From: Opitutia bacterium
Lineage (GTDB): Bacteria; Verrucomicrobiota; Verrucomicrobiia; Opitutales; Opitutaceae
NCBI GenBank assembly: GCA_947474365.1
Contig: CANJIU010000031.1
Location: 21,417 to 85,416, forward strand
Direction of reading: 5' to 3'
DNA: 64,000 nucleotides
Position numbers and translations under genes: made by a program. Under the pieces are notes generated by a model, which made no database searches, was not told the origin of the DNA, and saw only the letters and a program-made list of their open reading frames with translations. How positions within the stretch are numbered: the first letter of the stretch is position 1; the number at the start of each line of letters is the position of its first letter. Below are positions 8,848-24,962 of the stretch, in pieces.

Positions 8848-9510
8848 ATGTCCGGTTTTGATCTCAGTCTTTTTGCCAAGGGTGGCGCCGTCATGTGGGT
8901 GCTGGTGGCGCTCGCCGTGCTGGGCGTCACGCTATTCCTCGAGCGGTTTCTTTTCCTGCATCGCGGGCAGATCCGAGCGAAGGCCTTCATCGAAGGCATC
9001 AAGAACATCCTCGCCAAGCGCCGGCTGGTCGAGGCGTTGACCGTGTGCGAAGAAACGCCGGGACCGGTCGCGGCGGTCGTCAAGGCTGCCCTCCTCCACG
9101 CCGACGACCGGGCGGATGTCATGCGTTTTCACGTACAGGAGGCGGGGATTGTTGAACTCCCCGCGCTCGAACGGCGGTTGGGCATGATCGCGGCGGTCGC
9201 GCAGGTGGCGCCGTTGGTGGGACTGCTCGGCACCGTGTTGGGAATGATTACGACCTTTGTCGCGTTTGAAAGGGGCGGGAACTATGCAATGGCGGGTGCC
9301 TTGTCGGCCGGGATGTGGCAGGCGTTGATCACTGCGGCGGCGAGCCTCATGCTCGCGATTCCAGCACACTTGGCGTATCATTTCCTGAGTGCGCGAGTGC
9401 GGGCGATCGTCCGCGACGTGGAATGGTCGGGCAATGAGATCATGAATTATCTCCTGACGGACTATCGCGGCGCTAAGCCCGGCGAAAACTCCGGCGACGC
9501 GGCAAAATGA
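8848..9510 (+). CDS. MotA/TolQ/ExbB-type proton channel protein
   Basis: 220 residues from the ATG at 8848; a GTG one codon upstream is also possible. Three membrane segments are visible: residues ~12-32 (GAVMWVLVALAVLGVTLFLE), ~110-135 (IAAVAQVAPLVGLLGTVLGMI) and ~150-175. The second and third carry the family hallmark APLVGLLGTVLGMITTF. ExbB/TolQ proteins form a pentameric inner-membrane channel around an ExbD/TolR dimer and convert the proton gradient into force. Its stop overlaps the start of the ExbD-like gene by four bases (ATGA at 9507-9510), which implies translational coupling. The module could energise TonB-dependent uptake such as the receptor at 58554-61484, but this is inference. 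Confidence 0.9.
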   Translation: MSGFDLSLFAKGGAVMWVLVALAVLGVTLFLERFLFLHRGQIRAKAFIEGIKNILAKRRLVEALTVCEETPGPVAAVVKAALLHADDRADVMRFHVQEAGIVELPALERRLGMIAAVAQVAPLVGLLGTVLGMITTFVAFERGGNYAMAGALSAGMWQALITAAASLMLAIPAHLAYHFLSARVRAIVRDVEWSGNEIMNYLLTDYRGAKPGENSGDAAK

Positions 9511-9956
9511 TCACCCGGCCGCTCGAACTCGCCACGAAGCTGCGGCCGGAACCGCGGAATTTCGACTGGTTGTTCTTTGTCAATCTCGGGTTGATCGGAT
9601 TGTTTTTCGCGCTCTTTGGTTCACCGTTTGTCTTGGCGCCCGGTTTGGGTGTAAATTTCCGCCTTCCCACCGTCGCGAGTGCCAATGCCGGAGCAAGACC
9701 TCCGACGCACGTCATCAGCATCACGAACTCCGGCCAGATCTTTTCGAACGCGGGACTGCAAAAAATGGACGAACTCAGCGACTGGCTCATGAAGCAGGCC
9801 GCAACGGTGTCGTCTCCGTTGTTGCTGGTGCGCGGCGGCGACGGAGTGCCGATTTCGATGGTAGCGGACGTTGCCAGCGCGGCGCGGCGAGCTGGATTTG
9901 AAACGGTCTGGGCTGCCGAAGAACCCTCCGGCAGCTCAGGCAAGGAATCGCGTTGA
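9507..9956 (+). CDS. ExbD/TolR-like protein
   Basis: 149 residues. There is one N-terminal membrane helix (about residues 20-45, WLFFVNLGLIGLFFALFGSPFVLA), followed by a periplasmic domain of ExbD/TolR type (HVISITNSGQIFSNAGLQKMDEL, LLLVRGGDGVPISMVADVASAARRAGFETVW). The classical ExbD membrane aspartate (LxxMID pattern) is not obvious: the helix begins after RNFDW and contains no acidic residue in its core, only D19 at its edge. Gene order and the periplasmic fold support the assignment. It is translationally coupled to the ExbB-like gene. Whether it still couples protons is uncertain. Confidence 0.75.
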   Translation: MITRPLELATKLRPEPRNFDWLFFVNLGLIGLFFALFGSPFVLAPGLGVNFRLPTVASANAGARPPTHVISITNSGQIFSNAGLQKMDELSDWLMKQAATVSSPLLLVRGGDGVPISMVADVASAARRAGFETVWAAEEPSGSSGKESR

Positions 9957-9965
9957 AGGGTGCCG

Positions 9966-10718
9966 ATGTTGTCTGGCGAAAAAATCCGGTGGGTGTTTGC
10001 GGCGACCGGAGCATTGCTAGTCGTCACCGCGGCGGTACGACTCTTTCGACTTCCGGATGCCGCGGAAATCAGGCCGGCATTGGCGACGAAGACCAGCAAC
10101 CAGCCATCCGTGCAGATGGCACGAGCGACAGCGACGGACGCTGTTTTGCGCGAAGAAACCGAGATTCGGGATCTCCGTCCGTTGTTCCTGCCGACGAAAT
10201 TGAATGCGACTCTCCCAGAGCCGCGTCGTGAGGCCGGTCGGACCTTTCTTGACAACGAGACGTTGAAGCTCGGTTTTTCTGAAACGGAGTTCACGGTCGC
10301 TCGAAACCTCCCGCCGGTAGTTTCCCTGGACGGAAAGCCGATTGAGGGGGCCAAGGCGGCCGATTTGCTCTCGGCGGATGTCGGTGAGGCCGGGTTGGTC
10401 GGTTTTGGTCGAATCGCTGTGCGGGCGGTCGAGTTGCCCGCCCGCGGGGGATTTTTGGAGGTATTCGCCGCGGCGACCGGTCAGCGCGTAATCGCAGAAA
10501 CCCTTCCCGCAGAGGTCCGGCCGCCAGGAGACAAGGCGTGGGAGCCCTTTGAGTTGATGGCGGCCGTTTCCTCTTCCGGCCTAGCGGCTCCGTTGGTCGT
10601 GACGGCTAGTTCCAGAGTGGAGGAGGTCGATTCCCATTTTCGAAACTACCTCTCCAGGAGGTTCCGAATTGGCGAACGGCTGCCTCCTGGATTCTATCGA
10701 ATTCTGGTCGGACCGTAG
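9966..10718 (+). CDS. Single-TM periplasmic protein ending the ExbB/ExbD-type operon
   Basis: 250 residues from the ATG at 9966, preceded by AAGGG at a good distance; a GTG at 9960 is also in frame. One N-terminal membrane helix (WVFAATGALLVVTAAVRLF) is followed by an extended, charged and proline-containing linker and a C-terminal domain of about 100 residues. The position after exbB/exbD-like genes and the one-helix architecture fit a TonB/TolA-like energy transducer, but I see no Pro-Lys/Pro-Glu tract and no clear TonB C-terminal signature. The annotation is therefore by context. It is the last gene before the tRNA-Thr/tuf block, and I see no strong terminator between. Confidence 0.6.
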   Translation: MLSGEKIRWVFAATGALLVVTAAVRLFRLPDAAEIRPALATKTSNQPSVQMARATATDAVLREETEIRDLRPLFLPTKLNATLPEPRREAGRTFLDNETLKLGFSETEFTVARNLPPVVSLDGKPIEGAKAADLLSADVGEAGLVGFGRIAVRAVELPARGGFLEVFAAATGQRVIAETLPAEVRPPGDKAWEPFELMAAVSSSGLAAPLVVTASSRVEEVDSHFRNYLSRRFRIGERLPPGFYRILVGP

Positions 10719-10812
10719 AATTTTGTGCGATCTTGGTAATTTGCTGTTGACGGTGCCAAAAGCGGGTTGCACGTTCACCGGCTCTTTTCGTTTTTTGGCA
10801 CTCCCTTAGTCT

Positions 10813-10888
10813 GCCCAGATAGCTCAGTTGGCAGAGCACGTCCTTGGTAAGGACGAGGTCGCCGGTTCAAATCCGGTTCTGGGCTCCA
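10813..10888 (+). tRNA. tRNA-Thr (anticodon GGT)
   Basis: A 76-base cloverleaf: acceptor GCCCAGA pairs with TCTGGGC, the D arm is GCTC...GAGC, the anticodon stem CGTCC/GGACG encloses loop TTGGTAA with anticodon GGT, and the T arm CCGG-TTCAAAT-CCGG is regular. CCA is encoded. It stands directly upstream of tuf and probably shares its transcript. Confidence 0.95.
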
Positions 10889-10969
10889 GGGTCACAAAAC
10901 ACGTCGGCGCAGGCTTCTACGACGTAAATCCAGAAGTCGCATTTCATCATCACCTAAACATCCGTCCCC

Positions 10970-12160
<1,191 letters not shown>

Positions 12161-12189
12161 GCGCTTCGTTAACTCTTTATCGGCGACTC

Positions 12190-12215
12190 GCCGAGGCCCC
12201 GAATGGGACCTCGGC
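12190..12215 (+). other. Intercistronic RNA hairpin between tuf and tRNA-Trp
   Basis: GCCGAGG (12190-12196) pairs with CCTCGGC (12209-12215), with an inner CCC/GGG pairing around a small loop. No U-tract follows, so it is more likely an RNA-processing or stabilising structure near the tRNA than a terminator. Confidence 0.45.
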
Positions 12216-12239
12216 TGTGTCGTCTAAAGGACCAAAAAC

Positions 12240-12315
12240 AGGCGCGTAGCTCAATTGGTAGAGTAGCGGTCTCCAAAACCGTTGGTTGGGGGTTCGATTC
12301 CCTCCGCGCCTGCCA
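12240..12315 (+). tRNA. tRNA-Trp (anticodon CCA)
   Basis: A 76-base cloverleaf: acceptor AGGCGCG pairs with CGCGCCT, the anticodon stem GCGGT/ACCGT holds loop CTCCAAA with anticodon CCA, and the T arm is GGGGG-TTCGATT-CCCTC (one mismatch). The discriminator is G and CCA is encoded. It ends ten bases before the secE start, the arrangement known from chlamydiae and relatives. Confidence 0.96.
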
Positions 12316-12325
12316 GCTTTCCAGA

Positions 12326-12529
12326 ATGAAAAATCCTTTCCGCAGCACCCGTATCTTCCTTGGTGAAATGGTTGGTGAGCTCCAGAAGGCCACCTGGCCC
12401 ACCAAGACCGAACTTCGAGATTCCACGATCGTCGTGGTCGTCGCTGCGGTCATCCTCGGGCTGTTCACCAGCATCAGTGACTTTTCGCTTACGCAGGTCG
12501 TGATCCTATTCACCGACATGGTCAGCTAG
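12326..12529 (+). CDS. secE: Preprotein translocase subunit SecE
   Basis: 67 residues from the ATG at 12326; an in-frame upstream extension runs through the tRNA and is rejected. It is the short, single-TM form: an amphipathic N-terminal helix with the conserved GELQKATWPTKTEL motif, then one membrane helix (residues ~35-60, STIVVVVAAVILGLFTSISD). SecE clamps SecY in the SecYEG channel. SecY itself is encoded 25 kb downstream at 37459. The gene lies directly after tRNA-Trp and 19 bases ahead of nusG, the classic order. Confidence 0.95.
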   Translation: MKNPFRSTRIFLGEMVGELQKATWPTKTELRDSTIVVVVAAVILGLFTSISDFSLTQVVILFTDMVS

Positions 12530-12548
12530 TCTCCAGCGACCTCCGCCC

Positions 12549-13127
12549 ATGCCATCCCAAACGATTGCGCCGCCCGGCGCCCAGTGGTTCGCTCTTCACA
12601 CCCTCTCCGGCCAGGAGAACAAGGTGAAGACCTACATCGACAAGTTTAAGAAGGCCGAGGAGCTCGATGAATATATCTTCGAAATCCTGCTGCCGACTGA
12701 AGTCGTTTCCGAAGTTAAGGGTGGGAAAAAATCGACCAAGGTTCGCAAGCTGTATCCGGGCTATGTCTTCATCCAGGCAAAGCTCTACGGTGATGACAAG
12801 AAGTTGATCAACAAGCCGTGGTATTTCGTCAAGGAGACGACGGGAGTGATCGGCTTCGTCGGTGGCGATCGTCCCGCGGCGCTGCGTCAGTCCGAGATCG
12901 ACGAGATTTATTCCCGCATCGAGGCGGCCAGCGGCAAGGAAGTGCCGAAGGTACAGTACTCGGTCGGGGAAGAGGTCAAGATTACCGACGGCGCATTTGC
13001 GTCACTCACCGGCCGGATCGATGAAATCGATCCCGACCGCGGCAAGCTGAAGGTTTCCGTTTCCATTTTCGGCCGGTTCACGCCGGTCGAGCTCGAATAC
13101 TGGCAGGTGCAACGGCTCACCGAGTGA
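12549..13127 (+). CDS. nusG: Transcription termination/antitermination factor NusG
   Basis: 192 residues. The NGN domain occupies about residues 10-125 (QWFALHTLSGQENKVKTYID, KLYPGYVFIQ, WYFVKETTGVIGFVG), and the KOW domain lies at about 135-190 (VGEEVKITDGAFASLTGRIDEID, GRFTPVELEYWQVQ). NusG binds the RNA polymerase clamp and links it to Rho or to ribosomal protein S10. Length and domain order are standard. It sits between secE and rplK. rpsJ (S10), its partner, is encoded at 27179. Confidence 0.97.
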   Translation: MPSQTIAPPGAQWFALHTLSGQENKVKTYIDKFKKAEELDEYIFEILLPTEVVSEVKGGKKSTKVRKLYPGYVFIQAKLYGDDKKLINKPWYFVKETTGVIGFVGGDRPAALRQSEIDEIYSRIEAASGKEVPKVQYSVGEEVKITDGAFASLTGRIDEIDPDRGKLKVSVSIFGRFTPVELEYWQVQRLTE

Positions 13128-13195
13128 GCCGACGCCTCTTTGTCACCGCCGACATTCAATTAACGACAAGATAAACACCCGCCAAACCCGTCCAC

Positions 13196-13621
13196 ATGGC
13201 TAAGAAGATCCAAGGCTACATCCGCCTCCAGTTGCCCGCCGGCGCCGCCAATCCAGCGCCCCCGGTCGGTCCCGCACTCGGTGCGCAAGGCGTCAACATC
13301 ATGGCGTTCTGTAAGGAGTTCAACGCCCGCACCAAGGACCAGAACGGCATGATTCTGCCGGTGGTCATCACGGTGTTCTCCGACAAGAGCTTCACGTTCA
13401 TTCTGAAGTCTCCGCCCGCTTCCGTCCTCCTGAAGAAGGCGGCGAATATTGCGAGCGGTTCGGCCAAGCCCAATCAAGACAAGGTGGGCAAGGTGACGAA
13501 GAAGCAGCTTCTTGAGATCTACAACATCAAGAAGGCCGACCTCAATGCAACGACGCCGGAAGCCGGGATTAAGGTGATCGCCGGCACGGCCCGGAACATG
13601 GGTATCGAGGTCGTTGACTGA
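13196..13621 (+). CDS. rplK: 50S ribosomal protein L11
   Basis: 141 residues, typical length. The N-terminal domain carries the conserved [21 protein letters not shown] and proline-rich [11 protein letters not shown] segments; the C-terminal RNA-binding domain has [18 protein letters not shown] and [13 protein letters not shown]11 binds the GTPase-associated region of 23S rRNA and is needed for stringent-factor sensing in species that have it. It heads rplK-rplA-rplJ-rplL in normal order, with 68 bases after nusG. A 122-base spacer to rplA follows. Confidence 0.98.
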   Translation: MAKKIQGYIRLQLPAGAANPAPPVGPALGAQGVNIMAFCKEFNARTKDQNGMILPVVITVFSDKSFTFILKSPPASVLLKKAANIASGSAKPNQDKVGKVTKKQLLEIYNIKKADLNATTPEAGIKVIAGTARNMGIEVVD

Positions 13622-13743
13622 TTAATTTTGTGGATGGCCCGACTGCGTGCGTTTTCACGCCCGCAGGCGAACTGTCTGCAGCATCCGAAACCGCACCCAC
13701 TCAGCGGGAGTCCATCCGGACGTTCGCACCGCAAGGAGTCACA

Positions 13744-14442
13744 ATGGCAAAAAAACACAGCAAACGTTACAACAGCGCCGTCAAAGTCGCTGACCTCACC
13801 AAGGATTATCCGCTCAAAGAGGCGGTCGATATCCTTGCCAAGTTCCCGAAGGCCAAGTTCGACGAGACCGTCGAGCTCTCGTTCCGTCTTGGCGTTGACG
13901 CCACGTCTGGCGAACAAAATGTCCGCGGCACTACACCCTTGCCCAATGGCTCGGGCAAGAAGGTTCGCGTCATCGTTTTCACCGACGATGCCCCGAAGGC
14001 CCTCGCGGCCGGAGCCGATGAAGCCGGACTACAGGAGCTGATGACCAAGATCAACGGCGGCTGGCTTGAGTTCGACGTCGCCATTGCCACTACCGAAGCG
14101 ATGAAGCAGGTCCGCACCCTCGCTCGCGTCCTCGGACCCAAGGGCCTGATGCCCAACCCGAAGGCCGGTACCGTCACGGACGATGTGGCTGCTGGAATCA
14201 AGGCCGTGAAGGCCGGACGCGTTGAGTTCAAGATGGACAAGACCGCCAACATTGGCGTCGGCGTCGGCAAGCGCTCGTTCACCCCGGCACAGATCCTCGA
14301 AAACGCCCAGGCGGTTCTTGAGGCGGTCGGCAAGGGAAAGCCCAACACATTCAAAGGTGGTCAGTTCATCAAGACCGTCACGATTTCCTCGAGCATGAGC
14401 CCGAGTGTGAAAATCGCGTCCACCGAATTCAGCAAATACTGA
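13744..14442 (+). CDS. rplA: 50S ribosomal protein L1
   Basis: 232 residues from the ATG at 13744, which has AAGGAG five bases upstream (13733-13738). The open frame extends upstream but that part is not L1-like. Signature parts are FDETVELSFRLGVD, RVLGPKGLMPNPKAGTVT and AGRVEFKMDKTANIGVGVGK. L1 forms the mobile L1 stalk and in many bacteria represses its own operon by binding mRNA. The 122-base leader between rplK and rplA could hold such a site; I could not identify the L1 motif with confidence. Confidence 0.97.
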   Translation: MAKKHSKRYNSAVKVADLTKDYPLKEAVDILAKFPKAKFDETVELSFRLGVDATSGEQNVRGTTPLPNGSGKKVRVIVFTDDAPKALAAGADEAGLQELMTKINGGWLEFDVAIATTEAMKQVRTLARVLGPKGLMPNPKAGTVTDDVAAGIKAVKAGRVEFKMDKTANIGVGVGKRSFTPAQILENAQAVLEAVGKGKPNTFKGGQFIKTVTISSSMSPSVKIASTEFSKY

Positions 14443-14453
14443 GGACACCGACC

Positions 14454-14951
14454 ATGAGAGCAGAAAAACAATACCTGATTTCCGAGGTCGATACTCACCT
14501 CAAGAAGTCCGACTACGTCATTCTCGCGAACTTCTCGAAAGTGACCGTCGCCGACACCGCCGAGCTGCGCAAGCGCCTCGCTGCGGAGAAGGCGGAGTTT
14601 CACGTCGTCAAGAACAGCTCGCTCCGCGTTGCCGCCAAGGCGCTCGGACTGCCCGAGTTCGAGTCAGCCCTCACCGGTCCAACGGCCGTGGTGGTTGGCG
14701 GCAAGAACTCTGCCGGTGTCGCCAAGATCCTGAAGAAGTTTTTCGAGGACAAGCAGAAGCTCGAAATCAAGATCGGGGTGCTGGACAAGAAACTCGTCAC
14801 CGCTGCGGACCTCGCAAAGATTGCGGACCTGCCGCCGTTCGAGTCGCTGCGTTCGCAATTCCTCGGTCTTCTCAAGAGCAATGCGGCCGCGTTTGTACGC
14901 GTGCTCGATGCCAAGGTGAAGAAGGACCAACCCGCGGCTCCCGCCGCCTGA
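14454..14951 (+). CDS. rplJ: 50S ribosomal protein L10
   Basis: 165 residues. The N-terminal RNA-binding part contains ADTAELRKRLAAEKAEFHVVKNSSLRVA, and the C-terminal helices that carry L7/L12 dimers are present. The end is an Ala/Pro tail (QPAAPAA). L10 with L7/L12 builds the stalk that recruits translation factors. It starts 11 bases after rplA and is separated from rplL by 140 bases that include a hairpin. Otherwise standard. Confidence 0.96.
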   Translation: MRAEKQYLISEVDTHLKKSDYVILANFSKVTVADTAELRKRLAAEKAEFHVVKNSSLRVAAKALGLPEFESALTGPTAVVVGGKNSAGVAKILKKFFEDKQKLEIKIGVLDKKLVTAADLAKIADLPPFESLRSQFLGLLKSNAAAFVRVLDAKVKKDQPAAPAA

Positions 14952-14986
14952 CCGCAACCCTCAAACCTAAAACCCAACGAATTTTC

Positions 14987-15002
14987 CCCGGCGCAAGCCG
15001 GG
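14987..15002 (+). other. GCAA-tetraloop hairpin between rplJ and rplL
   Basis: CCCGGC-GCAA-GCCGGG, a 6-bp GC stem with a GNRA-type loop, extended by TTTT before and AAAAAA after (one mismatch). No U-tract follows on the plus strand, so it is more likely a processing or stability element setting the higher L7/L12 expression than a terminator. Confidence 0.5.
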
Positions 15003-15091
15003 AAAAAATCCAACGAGGCAGGCTAGGGGATACGTCTCTTAAACGCGTTTCATTTTTTCGAAACCGCTAGTTCGCCCCAGGAGAAATCAAC

Positions 15092-15478
15092 ATGAGCAAC
15101 GTTACCAAAGAACAAGTCATCGAGTGGCTCTCCGGCCAGTCGGTCATCGAACTCGCCGCGCTGGTCAAAGACCTCGAAGGCAAATGGGGTGTCTCCGCCG
15201 CTGCGGCCGCCGCTCCCGCTGCCGCCGGTGGTGCCGCCGCCGCCGCCGCTCCCGCGGCCGAGGCGCAGACCGAGTTCACCGTCGTCCTCAAGGAGGCCGG
15301 CGCGAACAAGATCGGCGTCATCAAGGAAGTCCGGGCCATCACGGGCCTGGGCCTCAAGGAAGCCAAGGACCTCGTCGAGGGTGCGCCGAAGCCGGTCAAG
15401 GAGAACGCTCCGAAGGCCGAAGCCGAGGAAATCAAGAAGAAGCTCGAGGCGGCCGGCGCCAAGGTCGAGCTGAAGTAA
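15092..15478 (+). CDS. rplL: 50S ribosomal protein L7/L12
   Basis: 128 residues. The N-terminal dimerisation domain ([23 protein letters not shown]), the Ala-rich hinge (about residues 35-55) and the C-terminal factor-binding domain ([42 protein letters not shown]) are all present. It is the multicopy stalk protein that stimulates EF-Tu and EF-G GTP hydrolysis. AGGAG lies about ten bases ahead of the ATG. A strong hairpin follows before rpoB, as in other bacteria where an attenuator lowers rpoBC relative to rplL. Confidence 0.97.
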   Translation: MSNVTKEQVIEWLSGQSVIELAALVKDLEGKWGVSAAAAAAPAAAGGAAAAAAPAAEAQTEFTVVLKEAGANKIGVIKEVRAITGLGLKEAKDLVEGAPKPVKENAPKAEAEEIKKKLEAAGAKVELK

Positions 15479-15528
15479 TCCCGACGCGAAGCTTGGCGAT
15501 TTCACTCGCACAACTTCCGATTTCATCG

Positions 15529-15571
15529 GGACAGGCCGTGCCACTGCACGGCCTGTCCTTTGCCTTTTCTC
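15529..15571 (+). terminator. Terminator/attenuator between rplL and rpoB
   Basis: A perfect 13-bp stem (15529-15541 with 15546-15558), loop CACT, is followed by TTTGCCTTTTCT. The long GC stem and T-rich tail fit an intrinsic terminator that probably works only partially, since rpoB has no obvious own promoter in the remaining 96 bases. A partial terminator at this point is well known in E. coli. Confidence 0.75.
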
Positions 15572-15667
15572 CCATTGTTCTTTCGATCTCCAGTTCCAGC
15601 CGCTGCCGCGCGCACTGAGGGCACTGCCGCGTCGCACTCCGTCTCCTAATCTCTACCGGGAATTTCC

Positions 15668-19447
<3,780 letters not shown>

Positions 19448-19497
19448 GCCGCCGCCGCGCTTTTGTTCACCTTTAGAAACTTCAGGGAGACACCAAA

Positions 19498-23643
<4,146 letters not shown>

Positions 23644-23676
23644 GTCCAATCAGCGAGGGGAATCCCTCTAATTTCA

Positions 23677-23707
23677 AAACCGCGGACTTTCGTCCGCGGT
23701 TTTTTTG
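23677..23707 (+). terminator. Intrinsic terminator after rpoC
   Basis: CCGCGGAC (23680-23687), loop TTTC, GTCCGCGG (23692-23699), followed by seven T; an A-tract at 23677-23679 precedes the stem. It closes the tuf-to-rpoC block. Confidence 0.92.
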
Positions 23708-24056
23708 CATCCCGTGGGAGATATCGAAAATCTCGGCGCTGAACCCAATGCGCTAGCCCGCCTGGCTTGAGCCCCAAATGCGCCAGCCGAAGCCGGCGAG
23801 GCAAAAATATTTCAAAAGTTTTTCAGTTCGTGCTTGTGATTCACGAATCGTGGCCAACTGTGAACCCTCCATTTCCGTCAGTGACACACGTTGTCGGCTT
23901 CCGCCGGTTAACGTTTTATCTCTCGCGAAACCAGGTTCTCCAGAGGTTCCCGCGATGTTTTCTACTTTTCGCCAGAAAGTTCTTGCCGAGCTTTCGGCGT
24001 AAAGTAGCGTCGTCCCCTTTTCGCTTAATTTCACTCGCAAGTATCACTCTCATCGT
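23708..24056 (+). other. 349-base leader/promoter region of the str genes, no gene seen
   Basis: Open frames here are short and have no domain. The region is A/T-richer than its surroundings, as expected for a strong promoter and leader. One possible sigma-70-like pair is listed separately. No r-protein binding structure could be identified with confidence. Confidence 0.55.
23891..23919 (+). promoter_or_regulatory. Possible promoter of the rpsL-rpsG-fusA-S10 transcript
   Basis: TTGTCG (23891-23896) and TTTTAT (23914-23919) are spaced by 17 bases, each matching 4 of 6 consensus positions. It lies about 140 bases ahead of rpsL. Pattern only; other sites in the region could serve. Confidence 0.3.
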
Positions 24057-24437
24057 ATGCCGACCATCAACCAACTCGTCCGCAAGGGCCGCCGCAAGGT
24101 GACTGCCAAGTCGAAGTCACCTGCATTGGCTGGCAACCCTTTCCGCCGTGGCGTTTGCGTGCAGGTCATGACCCGCACCCCGAAGAAGCCGAACTCTGCC
24201 ATCCGCAAAGTTGCGAAGGTCCGCCTGACCAACGGCAATGAAGTCATCTCTTATATTCCGGACGAGGGACACAACCTGCAGGAGCACTCGATTGTGCTGG
24301 TTCGCGGAGGTCGCGTGAAGGACCTTCCTGGTGTTCGTTATCACATCGTACGCGGCACACTCGACGCCACCGGCGTGGAAAAGCGCCGCCGTTCCCGCTC
24401 CAAGTACGGAGTCAAGCGCCCGAAGGCGGCCAAGTAA
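24057..24437 (+). CDS. rpsL: 30S ribosomal protein S12
   Basis: 126 residues, standard. The decoding-centre loops are conserved: [17 protein letters not shown] (with the lysine where streptomycin resistance mutations fall) and [16 protein letters not shown] (second resistance loop, also sensitive type). The C-terminus ends in KRPKAAK. S12 checks codon-anticodon pairing in the A site. It heads the str set rpsL-rpsG-fusA after a 349-base leader. tuf is not in this cluster; it lies at 10970. Confidence 0.98.
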   Translation: MPTINQLVRKGRRKVTAKSKSPALAGNPFRRGVCVQVMTRTPKKPNSAIRKVAKVRLTNGNEVISYIPDEGHNLQEHSIVLVRGGRVKDLPGVRYHIVRGTLDATGVEKRRRSRSKYGVKRPKAAK

Positions 24438-24467
24438 GTTATCGTTTCCACTTAATCCGATTTCGCC

Positions 24468-24941
24468 ATGTCACGTCGTCACAGAGCTGAAAAACGCCAG
24501 GTTGTTCCGGATAGCCGATATAACAGCCCGTTGGTTGCGCACCTCGTCAATGTCATCATGAAGAGCGGCAAGAAAAATCTTGCCCAACGCATCGTTTATG
24601 GCGCGTTTGAAAAGGTTTCGGAAAAGCTCGAAAAGGGCGATCCGGTGGACCTCATGCTGGGCGCGCTCGAAAACGCCCGTCCCCGCCTTGAAGTGAAGAG
24701 CCGCCGGGTGGGCGGCGCCACCTACCAGGTTCCGATCGAAATTTCATTTGAGCGTCAGGAATCTCTCGCACTGCGCTGGATTGTTGATGCCGCTGGCAGC
24801 CGCAAGGGCATTCCGATGAAGGACGCCTTGGCCGCTGAGATCATCGACGCCTACAACAATACGGGGTCGGTCGTGAAGAAGAAGGAAGACACGCACAAGA
24901 TGGCGCAGGCCAATCGCGCTTTCGCCCACCTCCGCTGGTAA
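24468..24941 (+). CDS. rpsG: 30S ribosomal protein S7
   Basis: 157 residues. It has the typical [35 protein letters not shown] start region, [21 protein letters not shown] and the C-terminal [14 protein letters not shown]7 nucleates assembly of the 30S head and contacts the E-site tRNA; in E. coli it also represses its own operon. It begins 30 bases after rpsL and 21 bases before fusA. Nothing unusual is seen. Confidence 0.98.
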   Translation: MSRRHRAEKRQVVPDSRYNSPLVAHLVNVIMKSGKKNLAQRIVYGAFEKVSEKLEKGDPVDLMLGALENARPRLEVKSRRVGGATYQVPIEISFERQESLALRWIVDAAGSRKGIPMKDALAAEIIDAYNNTGSVVKKKEDTHKMAQANRAFAHLRW

Positions 24942-24962
24942 ACCGTCTACGGTCCATCGATC

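Noticed and set aside
9473..10354. 293-codon minus-strand frame opposite the ExbD-like gene
   Set aside because: Ser/Arg-rich shadow; the plus-strand genes are coupled and have membrane helices.
10740..10800. Sigma-70 promoter for the tRNA-Thr/tuf transcript (TTGACG at 10747)
   Set aside because: No acceptable -10 at 16-18 bases; the promoter is probably there but cannot be placed by eye.
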